Made by a program: the position numbers and the translations under genes. A DNA stretch of 48,961 nucleotides from contig NZ_LRUJ01000039.1 in NCBI RefSeq assembly GCF_001548475.1, positions 1-48,961 on the forward strand. Reading direction: 5' to 3'. This document shows positions 34,860 through 43,788 of this stretch, in pieces. The first letter of the stretch is position 1. Each line of letters starts with the position of its first letter. The notes under the pieces were generated by a model. That model made no database searches, was not told where the DNA came from, and saw only the letters and a list, made by a program, of their open reading frames with translations. The DNA is from Bordetella hinzii LMG 13501 (GTDB lineage Bacteria > Pseudomonadota > Gammaproteobacteria > Burkholderiales > Burkholderiaceae_B).

Positions 34860-37226
34860 ATGTCGTATGTCGTTAGTTTCGAGCAGCTCCGCATGTCGGA
34901 TGTGGACTCGGTAGGAGGCAAGAACGCATCACTTGGCGAAATGATCAGTCAGCTGTCCGGCGCGGGCGTCCGCGTCCCGGGCGGCTTTGCCACGACCGCG
35001 CAGGCCTTTCGGGACTTCCTGACGGCGTCGGGGCTGGATAAGCGTATCGCAGAACGCCTGGCCACGCTCAATCCCGAGGATGTGCGCGAGCTGGCCGTGG
35101 CCGGCGCCGAAATCCGCCAATGGATCATCGATGCGCCGTTCTCGCCGGCGTTCGAGCAGGCCATCCGCGAAAACTTCGCCAAGCTGGACGCCGACGGCAA
35201 GGGGTCGTTTGCCGTGCGCTCCTCGGCCACCGCCGAGGATCTGCCCGACGCTTCGTTCGCCGGCCAGCAGGAGACCTTCCTGAACGTCGTCGGCATCGAT
35301 GACGTGCTGGACAAGATCCGCCATGTGTTCGCCTCGCTGTACAACGACCGCGCGATCTCCTATCGCGTGCACAAGGGCTATGCCCACGCCGAAGTCGCCC
35401 TGTCGGCCGGCGTGCAGCGCATGGTGCGCTCCGACAAGGGCAGCGCCGGCGTGATGTTTACCATCGACACCGAGTCGGGCTTTGAAGAGGTCGTGTTTAT
35501 CACCTCGTCCTATGGCCTGGGCGAGACGGTGGTGCAGGGCGCGGTCAATCCGGACGAGTTCTACGTCTTCAAGCACGCCCTGCAGGCCGGCCACTATCCC
35601 ATCCTCAGCCGCCGCATCGGTTCCAAGCTCATCAAGATGGAATTCGACCCCGAGCGCAGCGAAGGCCGCGCCGTGCGCACCGTGGATGTGCCCGTCTCCG
35701 AACGCAACCGCTACTCGCTGACCGACGACGAGGTCATCGAGCTTGCGCGCTATGCCGTCATCATCGAGAAGCACTACCAGCGCCCCATGGACATCGAATG
35801 GGGCCGTGACGGCGTGGACGGCAAGATCTACATCCTGCAGGCGCGTCCGGAAACCGTGAAGTCGCAGCAGAACGGCAATGACGTGCAGCAGCGCTACCGC
35901 CTGAAAGCCACCGGCCATGTGCTGGCCACGGGCCGCGCCATCGGCCAGAAGATCGGCGCGGGCCCGGTGCGCATCGTCGCCGACGTGTCCGAGATGGACA
36001 AGGTCCAGCCGGGCGACGTGCTGGTGACCGACATGACCGACCCCAACTGGGAGCCGGTGATGAAGCGGGCTTCGGCCATCGTCACCAACCGCGGCGGGCG
36101 CACCTGCCACGCCGCCATCATCGCGCGCGAACTGGGCATCCCGGCCGTCGTGGGCTGCGGCGACGCCACCGACATTCTCAAGGAGGGCCAGCCGGTCACG
36201 GTCTCCTGCGCCGAGGGCGACGAAGGCCGGATCTACGACGGCCTGATCGAAACCGAAGTCGAGGAAGTGCGCCGCGGCGCCATGCCGCCGATCGACGTCA
36301 AGATCATGATGAACGTGGGCAATCCCCAGCTTGCCTTCGACTTCGCGCAGATCCCGAATTCCGGCGTGGGCCTGGCCCGCCTGGAGTTCATCATCAACAA
36401 CAACATCGGCATCCACCCCAAGGCCGTGCTCGATTATCCCAATGTGGACGGCGAGCTCAAGAAGGCGGTGGAGTCGGCGGCCCGCGGTCATGCCAGCCCG
36501 CGCGCCTTCTTCGTCGAGAAGCTGGCCGAAGGCGTGGCGACCATCGGCGCGGCCTTCTGGCCCAAGTCGGTCATTGTGCGCATGTCGGACTTCAAGTCCA
36601 ATGAGTACCGCAAGCTGGTGGGCGGCTCGCGCTACGAGCCCGAGGAAGAGAACCCCATGCTGGGCTTCCGCGGCGCCTCGCGCTATATCGCCGAAGACTT
36701 CGCCGAGTGCTTCCGCATGGAATGCGAGGCCCTGAAGAAGGTCCGCGACGAAATGGGCCTGACCAACGTCGAGATCATGGTGCCTTTCGTGCGCACCGTC
36801 GGCCAGGCGCGCAAGGTGGTCGAGCTGCTGGCCGCCCACGGCCTGAAGCGCGGCGAAAACGGTCTGCGCCTGATCATGATGTGCGAAGTGCCGTCCAATG
36901 CCATCCTGGCCGAGCAGTTCCTGGAGTACTTCGACGGCTTCTCGATCGGCTCGAACGACATGACCCAGCTCACCCTGGGCCTGGATCGGGATTCCGGCAT
37001 GGAATTGCTGGCCGCCGATTTCGACGAGCGCGACGACGCGGTCAAGTTCATGCTGCGCCGGGCCATCCAGGCCTGCCTGGCGGCCAACAAATACGTCGGC
37101 ATCTGCGGCCAGGGCCCCAGCGATCATCCGGATTTCGCCCAGTGGCTCAAGGACGAAGGCATTCTGTCCATGTCGCTGAACCCGGACACCGTGGTCGACA
37201 CCTGGCAGCAATTGGCCAAGTCCTGA
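34860..37226 (+). CDS. ppsA: Phosphoenolpyruvate synthase
   Basis: 788 residues from the ATG at 34860 (AAAGGTGA five bases upstream; a GTG at 34851 is less likely). The N-terminal ATP-grasp domain shows [19 protein letters not shown] and [20 protein letters not shown]. The phosphohistidine domain has [20 protein letters not shown] with catalytic His417, and Thr415 is the site that PpsR would phosphorylate. The C-terminal PEP-binding barrel includes [14 protein letters not shown] and [15 protein letters not shown]. It makes PEP from pyruvate and ATP for gluconeogenesis. A strong terminator follows. Confidence 0.98.
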   Translation: MSYVVSFEQLRMSDVDSVGGKNASLGEMISQLSGAGVRVPGGFATTAQAFRDFLTASGLDKRIAERLATLNPEDVRELAVAGAEIRQWIIDAPFSPAFEQAIRENFAKLDADGKGSFAVRSSATAEDLPDASFAGQQETFLNVVGIDDVLDKIRHVFASLYNDRAISYRVHKGYAHAEVALSAGVQRMVRSDKGSAGVMFTIDTESGFEEVVFITSSYGLGETVVQGAVNPDEFYVFKHALQAGHYPILSRRIGSKLIKMEFDPERSEGRAVRTVDVPVSERNRYSLTDDEVIELARYAVIIEKHYQRPMDIEWGRDGVDGKIYILQARPETVKSQQNGNDVQQRYRLKATGHVLATGRAIGQKIGAGPVRIVADVSEMDKVQPGDVLVTDMTDPNWEPVMKRASAIVTNRGGRTCHAAIIARELGIPAVVGCGDATDILKEGQPVTVSCAEGDEGRIYDGLIETEVEEVRRGAMPPIDVKIMMNVGNPQLAFDFAQIPNSGVGLARLEFIINNNIGIHPKAVLDYPNVDGELKKAVESAARGHASPRAFFVEKLAEGVATIGAAFWPKSVIVRMSDFKSNEYRKLVGGSRYEPEEENPMLGFRGASRYIAEDFAECFRMECEALKKVRDEMGLTNVEIMVPFVRTVGQARKVVELLAAHGLKRGENGLRLIMMCEVPSNAILAEQFLEYFDGFSIGSNDMTQLTLGLDRDSGMELLAADFDERDDAVKFMLRRAIQACLAANKYVGICGQGPSDHPDFAQWLKDEGILSMSLNPDTVVDTWQQLAKS

Positions 37227-37245
37227 CGCGGCGCGCCCGTGGATG

Positions 37246-37279
37246 AAGGCGGCAGCCCTTGGGGCTGCCGCCTTTTTTT
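37246..37279 (+). terminator. Strong rho-independent terminator after ppsA
   Basis: GGCGGCAGCCC-TTG-GGGCTGCCGCC followed by T7, 20 bases after the ppsA stop. Confidence 0.95.
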
Positions 37280-37392
37280 GCGTGGCGGGTCCAGGCAGGG
37301 GCGTTGCCGCCTGGGAGGCGCGATATCGGAGCGCGCCCGGACGCCCGGGAGCCCGTACAATCGAAGACATTGGTTTCCCGGGAGGGGCGTTC

Positions 37393-37824
37393 ATGTGGAT
37401 CTGGTTCGGCCTGGCGGCGGCGGCCCTGATAGGCGAAGTGGCCTCGGGTACCTTTTATCTGCTTCTGGTGGCGGTGGGGCTGACGGCGGCTGGCCTGGCG
37501 GCCTGGGCCGGCCTGGCGCTGGAGTGGCAGCTGCTGGCCTGCGCGCTGGTCGCCCTGCTGGGCCTGCTGGTGCTGCGCCGCCGGGGCATCCTCAAGAAGC
37601 GCGAGATCGATGCCGCGCGCAATGCCGATGTCAACCTGGACATTGGCCAGACTGTCAATGTTGAGTATTGGTCTGATGCCGGCGGCGCCCGTGTGCAGTA
37701 CCGCGGCGCATCGTGGCAGGCCCGGCTGGCCGATGGCCAGCCGCGGCGGCCGGGCCCGCATGTCATCACTGAAATCCATGGCGCGGTGCTGGTGCTCGCG
37801 CCCAAGTCCGACCCGGCCCGCTGA
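37393..37824 (+). CDS. NfeD-like membrane protein
   Basis: 143 residues. Two or three transmembrane segments fill residues 1-65 (WIWFGLAAAALIGEVASGTF; LTAAGLAAWAGLALEWQLLA), and the rest is an OB-fold NfeD domain (LDIGQTVNVEYW; RVQYRGASWQARLADG). Short NfeD proteins are membrane partners of stomatin/SPFH proteins and the two are usually encoded together, as here with 33 bases to qmcA. The start is the ATG at 37393, after GGAGGGG; open frame further upstream runs through the ppsA terminator and is not used. A TACAAT at 37356 may be its -10. Confidence 0.9.
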   Translation: MWIWFGLAAAALIGEVASGTFYLLLVAVGLTAAGLAAWAGLALEWQLLACALVALLGLLVLRRRGILKKREIDAARNADVNLDIGQTVNVEYWSDAGGARVQYRGASWQARLADGQPRRPGPHVITEIHGAVLVLAPKSDPAR

Positions 37825-37857
37825 GGCGGCGCCGGGTTATTTTCCGTAGGGGGAATC

Positions 37858-38784
37858 ATGCCGTTTGATACATCAACCACGGTGCTGGTGGTCATCGTCG
37901 TTCTGGCGCTCTTGATCGTCATCAAGGCCATCGCCATCGTGCCGCAGCAGCATGCCTGGGTGGTCGAGCGGCTGGGCAAATTCGACCGCGTCCTGTCGCC
38001 GGGCGCGGGTTTCGTGATTCCCTTCATCGAGCGCGTGGCCTATAAGCACTCGCTCAAGGAAATCCCGCTCGATGTGCCCAGCCAGGTCTGCATCACGCGG
38101 GACAATACGCAATTGCAGGTCGACGGCGTGCTGTATTTCCAGGTAACCGACGCGATGCGCGCCTCCTATGGCTCGTCGAACTATATTTCGGCCATTACCC
38201 AGCTGTCGCAGACCACGCTGCGCTCGGTCATTGGCAAGCTGGAGCTGGATCGCACCTTCGAGGAGCGCGACTTCATCAATACGACCATCGTGGCCTCGCT
38301 GGACGAGGCCGCCCTGAACTGGGGCGTGAAGGTCTTGCGCTACGAGATCAAGGACCTGACGCCGCCGGCCGAGATCCTGCGCGCCATGCAGGCCCAGATC
38401 ACCGCCGAGCGCGAAAAGCGCGCCTTGATCGCCGCCTCCGAAGGCCGGCGCCAGGAGCAGATCAACATCGCCACCGGCGAGCGCGAAGCGGCCATCGCCC
38501 GTTCCGAAGGCGAAAAACAGGCCCAGATCAACAAGGCGCAGGGCGAGGCGGCGGCCGTGCTGGCTATCGCCGAAGCCACGGCCAAGGCCATCACCCAGGT
38601 GGGCGAGGCCGTGCGCCAGCCCGGCGGCATGGAGGCGGTCAATCTCAAGGTCGCCGAGCGCTACGTTGAGGCCTTCGGCGAGGTCGCCAAGGAAGGCAAT
38701 ACGCTCATCCTGCCGTCCAATCTGTCGGACGTGGGGGGACTGGTGGCTTCCGCGATGACCATCGTGAAGTCCACCCGCGGTTAA
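37858..38784 (+). CDS. qmcA: SPFH/stomatin family protein (QmcA-like)
   Basis: 308 residues. One N-terminal membrane helix (VLVVIVVLALLIVIKAIAIV) is followed by the SPFH domain (QQHAWVVERLGKFDRVLSPG; AYKHSLKEIPLDVPSQVCIT), then a long Ala/Glu/Lys/Gln coiled coil at about 180-255 (TAEREKRALIAASEGRRQEQ) and a C-terminal tail (LILPSNLSDVGGLVASAM). Such proteins form large ring assemblies that organise membrane microdomains and associate with proteases such as FtsH. Pairing with the NfeD gene supports this. The partner protease is not in the window. Confidence 0.93.
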   Translation: MPFDTSTTVLVVIVVLALLIVIKAIAIVPQQHAWVVERLGKFDRVLSPGAGFVIPFIERVAYKHSLKEIPLDVPSQVCITRDNTQLQVDGVLYFQVTDAMRASYGSSNYISAITQLSQTTLRSVIGKLELDRTFEERDFINTTIVASLDEAALNWGVKVLRYEIKDLTPPAEILRAMQAQITAEREKRALIAASEGRRQEQINIATGEREAAIARSEGEKQAQINKAQGEAAAVLAIAEATAKAITQVGEAVRQPGGMEAVNLKVAERYVEAFGEVAKEGNTLILPSNLSDVGGLVASAMTIVKSTRG

Positions 38785-38822
38785 GCCGCATCGCCGGCGG
38801 CGCGCGCCGCCGGTGATCCCGC

Positions 38823-39971
38823 ATGCTCGCTCCAAGCAATCTGCTCCTGATCACTGCGCTGGCGGCGCTCATCGGCCTTTGCGTGCTGGGTTCCCTGTGG
38901 CGCAGCGGCATGGCCGGGATACGCGAGGCGATGGGGGCCAATGTGGCCACCATCGTGGCCATGCTGATCATGGTGCAGCAGGCCAGCGCGCCGCCATGGC
39001 TGGGGGTGCTGCTGTCCAATCTGCTGTTCACGCTGGGCGGCATCCTGTTCGTGGCGGGCGCGCGGCGTTTCCTGGGCCAGCCCGTGCCCTGGCGCGCCAT
39101 GCTGGGCGGCGTGGCCGTGCTCATCCCGGCGCTGGCCTACTACACCTACGCAAGTCCGAACGTCAGCGCGCGTATTGTCCTGGCTTCGCTCATGTATACA
39201 TCGCTGCTGGCGTTGCTGGCCTGGTCGGTGTGGCGCTCGCGCCGCCAGCGCTTTGCCTACAGCCAGATTTTCATGCTGAGCCTGGCCCTGGTCGCGGTCC
39301 TGGGCCATGGCACGCGCATGACGGTCTACGCGCTGGGCGTGGACGTCATTCCCGGCCTGCTGGCGCCGACGTTCTGGAATATCGTGTTTCTGTCATTGGG
39401 CGTGGTCATCATGCCCAGCCTCACGCTGGGCATGATCATGATGATCCACGACCGCATGCTGATCGAGCGCGAGCGCGAGGCCAATACCGATTTCCTGACG
39501 GGCGTGCTGTCGCGCAAGGCCTGGTGGCAGGGGGCGCAGCAGCTGGGCGCGCGGGCGCGCGCCGGCAGGCCGCTGGCGCTGCTCATCCTGGACATCGATC
39601 ATTTCAAACAGGTCAACGACACCATGGGCCATGCGGCCGGCGATGCCGTGCTGCGCCATTTCGCCGCCGTGGCGAGCGCGGCGCTGCGCCCGGGCGATGC
39701 GCTGGGCCGGCTGGGCGGCGAGGAATTCATCGCGGCCCTGCCGGGCGCCAGCGCGCACGAGGCCCAGGCCCTGGCCGCGCGCATGCTGGCCGCGCTGGAG
39801 GCCATGCCTTGCCAGTATGGCGACACGCAGCTGCGCTACACCTTCAGCGGCGGCGTGACCAGCTGGGATGGCGCCGAGGCCCTGCAGAGCGCCGTCCAGC
39901 GGGCCGACCAGGCCCTGTATCGGGCCAAGGCGGGCGGGCGCAGCCGGGTGGACCTGGCGCGCCAGGCCTGA
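38823..39971 (+). CDS. Membrane-anchored GGEEF diguanylate cyclase
   Basis: 382 residues. Six or seven hydrophobic helices fill residues 1-210, forming an unnamed sensor region with no periplasmic domain. The GGDEF domain begins NTDFLTGVLSRKAW (221-234). The active site is GGEEF at 298-302, preceded by the inhibitory I-site RPGD at 289-292, so it should be an active, product-inhibited cyclase making c-di-GMP from two GTP. DIDHFKQVNDTMGHAAGD holds the metal Asp. It follows qmcA by 38 bases and may be co-transcribed with it. It converges with smpB over a 9-base gap. The signal sensed is unknown. Confidence 0.95.
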   Translation: MLAPSNLLLITALAALIGLCVLGSLWRSGMAGIREAMGANVATIVAMLIMVQQASAPPWLGVLLSNLLFTLGGILFVAGARRFLGQPVPWRAMLGGVAVLIPALAYYTYASPNVSARIVLASLMYTSLLALLAWSVWRSRRQRFAYSQIFMLSLALVAVLGHGTRMTVYALGVDVIPGLLAPTFWNIVFLSLGVVIMPSLTLGMIMMIHDRMLIEREREANTDFLTGVLSRKAWWQGAQQLGARARAGRPLALLILDIDHFKQVNDTMGHAAGDAVLRHFAAVASAALRPGDALGRLGGEEFIAALPGASAHEAQALAARMLAALEAMPCQYGDTQLRYTFSGGVTSWDGAEALQSAVQRADQALYRAKAGGRSRVDLARQA

Positions 39972-39980
39972 AGCGCGGTA

Positions 39981-40442
39981 TCAGCCGTCGCGGCGGCGCG
40001 TGTCGTGCTTCATGACACGTTCGCGCTCGCGCTCCCAGTCTTTTTCGCGCGCGGTGTCGCGCTTGTCGTAGAGTTTCTTGCCGCGGCCCAGGGCGAAGTC
40101 CAGCTTGATGCGGCCGTTTTTGTAGTGCAGGTTCAGGGGCACCAGCGTGAAGCCGCGCTGCTCGACCTTGCCGATCAGCTTGTGGATCTCCTCGGCCTTG
40201 AGCAGCAGCTTGCGCGTGCGCACGGCATCGGGATGGATATGGGTCGAAGCGGTGGGCAGGGGGCTGACGTGCATGCCGAGCAGGTAGAGTTCGCCGTCGC
40301 GCACGATGACGTAGCTCTCCTTGAGCTGGACGCGGCCGGCGCGGATAGCCTTGACCTCCCAGCCTTGCAGCACGATGCCGGCCTCATAGCGGTCTTCGAT
40401 GAAATAGTCGTGCGAGGCCTTGCGATTATCGATAATGCTCAT
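39981..40442 (-). CDS. smpB: SsrA-binding protein SmpB
   Basis: 153 residues. The family N-terminus [20 protein letters not shown], the central [18 protein letters not shown] and the C-terminal [15 protein letters not shown] are clear, with a basic tail that reads the empty mRNA channel. With tmRNA it rescues stalled ribosomes. It is divergent from ratA (65 bases apart), a pairing typical of proteobacteria. The tmRNA gene itself is not in the window. Confidence 0.98.
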   Translation of the reverse strand: MSIIDNRKASHDYFIEDRYEAGIVLQGWEVKAIRAGRVQLKESYVIVRDGELYLLGMHVSPLPTASTHIHPDAVRTRKLLLKAEEIHKLIGKVEQRGFTLVPLNLHYKNGRIKLDFALGRGKKLYDKRDTAREKDWERERERVMKHDTRRRDG

Positions 40443-40472
40443 AGAGGCAATGAATGGGACGCGCGATGCCGG

Positions 40473-40478
40473 TAAAAT
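40473..40478 (+). promoter_or_regulatory. Possible -10 element of ratA-rnfH
   Basis: TAAAAT, 30 bases before ratA, in a context like that of folC and bamA. No clear -35. Confidence 0.45.
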
Positions 40479-40507
40479 CCAATCATTCTAGCGATTTGCG
40501 ATAGGCG

Positions 40508-40942
40508 ATGCACAAAGTACAACGCTCCGTCCTGGTTCCGTACAGCGCGGCTCAGATGTTCGATCTGGTGGCGGGGGTGGAGAAATACCCCGAATTCATG
40601 CCTTGGTGCGGCGGCACCGAGGTGCAGTCGCGCACGGAGCACGGCATGCAGGCTTCGGTGCTGATCAGTTTCGCGGGGATGAAGCAGCGTTTTACCACGC
40701 GCAACACCCACGATTATCCCAATCGCATCGACCTCGAGCTGGTGGACGGGCCGTTTTCCAGCCTGGTGGGCCATTGGGTGTTCCAGCCCCTGGCCGAGGA
40801 CGCCTGCAAGGTGCTGTTCACGCTGGAGTATGCTTTTTCCAACCGCGCGCTCGAAATGGTGGTCGGGCCGGTGTTCAACCGCATCGCCACCAGTTTCATC
40901 GAATCTTTCACCAAGCGGGCCCAGCAGGTCTATGGCGAATAA
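40508..40942 (+). CDS. ratA: RatA/COQ10-like START-domain protein
   Basis: 144 residues of the polyketide cyclase/START family (SVLVPYSAAQMFDLVAGVEK; YPEFMPWCGGTEV; LDLELVDGPFSSLVGHW). In E. coli RatA was described as a toxin that blocks 50S-30S joining; in other work the family acts in coenzyme Q trafficking, like mitochondrial COQ10. The second role is at least as likely. The pairing smpB/ratA-rnfH is conserved. The rnfH start lies inside its 3' end (11-base overlap). Confidence 0.93.
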   Translation: MHKVQRSVLVPYSAAQMFDLVAGVEKYPEFMPWCGGTEVQSRTEHGMQASVLISFAGMKQRFTTRNTHDYPNRIDLELVDGPFSSLVGHWVFQPLAEDACKVLFTLEYAFSNRALEMVVGPVFNRIATSFIESFTKRAQQVYGE

Positions 40943-41252
40943 GTTGCGCATCACGGTCTGCCATGCGCGCCCGGACGGCGTCTGGATGCGCGAGCTGACC
41001 CTGCCGGCCGGCGCCACGCTGGCCGACGCCGTGGCGGCCAGCGGTTTCGGCGAGGATTTCCCCGGCATCGACCCCTGGCAGCACGGCGTGGGCGTCTACG
41101 GCCGCCGGGGCCAGGCGCATACGCCGCTGGCCGATGGCGACCGGGTGGAGATCTATCGCCCCCTGACCTTCGATCCCAAGGAGTCGCGCCGCCGGCGCGC
41201 CGAACATCGCCGCCTGGCGGCGGGGCGCCAGCGCCCGGCCGGCCTGCTCTGA
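40932..41252 (+). CDS. rnfH: RnfH family ubiquitin-like protein
   Basis: 106 residues from the ATG at 40932. A beta-grasp domain (LRITVCHARPDGVWMRELTL; LADAVAASGFGEDFP; VGVYGRRGQAHTPLADGDRV) ends with VEIYRPLTFDPKESRRRRAE, the family C-terminal motif. The tail is rich in Arg. It is encoded after ratA as in many proteobacteria. Function is not settled; the name comes from linkage to rnf genes in Rhodobacter, and no rnf genes are present here. Confidence 0.93.
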   Translation: MANKLRITVCHARPDGVWMRELTLPAGATLADAVAASGFGEDFPGIDPWQHGVGVYGRRGQAHTPLADGDRVEIYRPLTFDPKESRRRRAEHRRLAAGRQRPAGLL

Positions 41253-41323
41253 GGTTGTTGCGGCGCAGCATTGTCGTCGCCAAGACAAGCCTGCCGCCGA
41301 AGTTGGCCTATCATCGCTGCTGA

Positions 41324-41353
41324 TTTACGTTTACGTTAACGTCATGCCAAAAT
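41324..41353 (+). promoter_or_regulatory. ACGT-repeat operator and promoter of the valine-type operon
   Basis: Tandem hexamers TTTACG-TTTACG-TTAACG (41324-41341) include the perfect palindrome ACGTTAACGT (41333-41342), and TGCCAAAAT follows as an extended -10-like element (41345-41353). ACGT-containing palindromes of this kind are, as I recall, described for LiuR-type MerR regulators of branched-chain amino acid catabolism. The regulator gene is not in the window. Confidence 0.55.
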
Positions 41354-41418
41354 GACGGCGCCAGGTTCACAAGACCGAAGCAAGGCGGGTGGACCATACC
41401 AACTTCAGGAGACAGGCT

Positions 41419-42573
41419 GTGGATCTCGAACTCACCGAAGAGCAGCGCGCTTTCGCGCAGGCGGCGCGGGACTATGCGCAGGGAGAACTGGCGCCCAATG
41501 CGGCGCGCTGGGACGCCGAGGGCATCTTCCCGCGCGAGGCCTTCGCCCGCGCGGGCGAGCTGGGTTTCTGCGCCATCTATGCCAGTGAAGAGATTGGCGG
41601 GCTGGGCCTGCCGCGCCTGGACGCCACGCTGGTCTTCGAGGAAATGGCCGCGGTCGATCCGTCCACCACGGCGTTCCTGACCATCCATAACATGGCGACC
41701 TGGATGGTGGGCCAGTGGGGCGGCGCCGAGGTCCGCGAGCAGTGGGGCGCGCAGCTCGCCAGCGGCGAGAAACTGGCCTCGTATTGCCTGACCGAGCCCA
41801 ACGCGGGTTCGGACGCCGGTTCGCTGGCCACGCGGGCCGAGCGCGATGGCGGCGATTACCTCATCAATGGCGCCAAGGCCTTCATCTCCGGCGGCGGCGA
41901 TACCGACTTGCTGGTGGTCATGGCGCGCACCGGCGGGGCCGGGCCGTCGGGCGTCTCGGCCTTCGCGGTGCCGGCCGACGCGGCCGGCATCACCTATGGC
42001 CGCAAGGAAGAGAAAATGGGCTGGAACAGCCAGTCCACGCGGCCCATCAGCTTCGAGAACGTGCGGGTGCCGGCGCGCAATATGCTGGGCGCCGAGGGCG
42101 AGGGCTTCAAGATTGCCATGAAGGGCCTGGACGGCGGACGCATCAATATCGGCACGTGCTCGGTGGGCGCAGCCCAGGGGGCGCTGGACGCGGCGCGCCG
42201 CTACATGGACGAGCGGCGCCAGTTCAACCGCAAGCTCTCGGAGTTCCAGGCCCTGCAATTCAAGCTGGCCGACATGGCCACCCACCTGGTGGCCGCGCGG
42301 CAGATGGTGCGGCTGGCGGCCTGCAAGCTTGACAGCGGCTCGGCCGACGCCGGCACGTATTGCGCCATGGCCAAGCGTTTCGCCACCGACATGGGCTTCC
42401 AGATCTGCCTGGACGCGCAGCAGATCCATGGCGGCTATGGGTATTTGCGGGACTATCCTCTGGAGCGCCTGGTGCGCGATACTCGCGTACACCAGATCCT
42501 GGAGGGCACCAACGAGATCATGCGCGTGATCGTGGCCCGCCAGCTGCTCGAGAAGGGAGCCGATATTCGATGA
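41419..42573 (+). CDS. Acyl-CoA dehydrogenase, probably isobutyryl-CoA/short branched-chain
   Basis: 384 residues from the GTG at 41419, chosen because AGGAGA lies before it and the product starts at the family N-terminus (DLELTEEQRAFAQAARDYAQ); a GTG at 41389 is in frame but has no Shine-Dalgarno. Motifs: YCLTEPNAGSDAGSLATRA, GRKEEKMGWNSQSTRPISF, RRQFNRKLSEFQALQFKLAD and the catalytic Glu362 in QILEGTNEIMR, the usual place. FAD-dependent, passing electrons to ETF. With a 3-hydroxyisobutyryl-CoA hydrolase-like and an MmsB gene downstream, isobutyryl-CoA from valine is the likely substrate. The stop overlaps the next ATG. Confidence 0.95.
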   Translation: MDLELTEEQRAFAQAARDYAQGELAPNAARWDAEGIFPREAFARAGELGFCAIYASEEIGGLGLPRLDATLVFEEMAAVDPSTTAFLTIHNMATWMVGQWGGAEVREQWGAQLASGEKLASYCLTEPNAGSDAGSLATRAERDGGDYLINGAKAFISGGGDTDLLVVMARTGGAGPSGVSAFAVPADAAGITYGRKEEKMGWNSQSTRPISFENVRVPARNMLGAEGEGFKIAMKGLDGGRINIGTCSVGAAQGALDAARRYMDERRQFNRKLSEFQALQFKLADMATHLVAARQMVRLAACKLDSGSADAGTYCAMAKRFATDMGFQICLDAQQIHGGYGYLRDYPLERLVRDTRVHQILEGTNEIMRVIVARQLLEKGADIR

Positions 42574-43745
42574 GCGACGCTGTACTGTTTGAAGAACGCA
42601 TTGCCGACAATGGTTCGCGGCTGGGGGTGGCCACCCTCAACGCGCCGCAAACGCTGAATGGCCTTTCGCTGGAAATGGTCGATCTGCTCGATGCGCGCCT
42701 GCAGGCCTGGGCCCGCGATCCGGCGGTGGCCATGGTGATCCTGCAGGGCGCCGGCGACCGGGCTTTCTGCGCCGGCGGCGACCTGCATGGCCTGTATGCC
42801 AGCATGCTGGAGCACCGGGGGAAGGGCCCCTGGGCGAATCCTTATGCGCGCGATTTCTTCGAGCGCGAATACCGCCTGGATTTCCGCATCCACACCTATC
42901 CCAAACCCATCCTGTGCTGGGGCCATGGCATCGTGATGGGCGGCGGCGTGGGCCTGATGATGGGCGCCAGCCACCGCGTGGTGAGCGAGACCTCGCGCCT
43001 TGCCATGCCCGAGATCAGCATCGGTCTTTTTCCGGACGTGGGCGGCACCTGGCTGCTCAATCGCATGCCGGGGCGCACCGGGCTGTTCCTGGCGCTGACG
43101 GGCGCCAACCTGAACGCCTCGGATGCCATGTATGCCGGCATGGCGGATTTCCGCCTCGATTCGGCCGATTGGCCGCGCTTTTGCGAGGCGCTGATGCGCC
43201 AGCCCTGGGCCAGCCAGCCGGGCGGTCCGGGAACCGGCAACCTGGCGCCACGCTCGATCAATGACGGCCTGCTGCGCCAGGCCCTGCTGGCGCATGAGCC
43301 GCGCACGCCGCAGGAGCCGGGGCCACTGCGCCAGCACGCCTTCCAGGTCAACAGCGTGTGCGGCAGCAACCGGCTCGATGAGGTCTATGAAGAGATCGCG
43401 GCCTTGAAGGACCAGGCCGATCCCTGGCTGGCGCGCGCGGCCAAGACCATGCTGGCGGGTTCGCCGGGTTCGGCGCGCCTGGCTTTCGCGCTCTTGCAGC
43501 GCACGCGCCTGCGCTCGCTGGCCGATGTATTCCGCAGCGAGTACGTGGCGGCGCTGGCCTGCGTGGCCGAGGGCGATTTCCAGGAAGGCATACGGGCCTT
43601 GCTGATCGACAAGGACAAGCAGCCGCGCTGGCGGCCCGCGACGCTGGCCGAGGCCGACGAGGCCTGGGTGCAGCGCTTTTTCGAGGAACCGTGGCCGGCG
43701 GGCACGCCGCATCCGCTGGCCGACCTGGGCCCAGGCGCGGCCTGA
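42570..43745 (+). CDS. Enoyl-CoA hydratase/isomerase family, 3-hydroxyisobutyryl-CoA hydrolase-like
   Basis: 391 residues, longer than simple enoyl-CoA hydratases and in the range of 3-hydroxyisobutyryl-CoA hydrolases. The oxyanion segments are DRAFCAGGDLHGLY and GIVMGGGVGLMMGAS. The catalytic acids fit the hydrolase pattern in MPEISIGLFPDVGGTWLL (Glu and Asp). The C-terminal half carries the ECH_2 segment EGIRALLIDKDKQPRWRPAT. It would release free 3-hydroxyisobutyrate from its CoA ester in valine breakdown. It overlaps the dehydrogenase by four bases and lies 43 bases from mmsB. Confidence 0.9.
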   Translation: MSDAVLFEERIADNGSRLGVATLNAPQTLNGLSLEMVDLLDARLQAWARDPAVAMVILQGAGDRAFCAGGDLHGLYASMLEHRGKGPWANPYARDFFEREYRLDFRIHTYPKPILCWGHGIVMGGGVGLMMGASHRVVSETSRLAMPEISIGLFPDVGGTWLLNRMPGRTGLFLALTGANLNASDAMYAGMADFRLDSADWPRFCEALMRQPWASQPGGPGTGNLAPRSINDGLLRQALLAHEPRTPQEPGPLRQHAFQVNSVCGSNRLDEVYEEIAALKDQADPWLARAAKTMLAGSPGSARLAFALLQRTRLRSLADVFRSEYVAALACVAEGDFQEGIRALLIDKDKQPRWRPATLAEADEAWVQRFFEEPWPAGTPHPLADLGPGAA

Positions 43746-43788
43746 GCAGCCCTTTCCATAACGAAACCACAGGCAGGAGACAGGCATC

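Noticed and set aside
34929-37394. An 821-codon antisense frame opposite ppsA
   Set aside because: It is the complement of a well-recognised PEP synthase and passes through its terminator; no Shine-Dalgarno or known domain.
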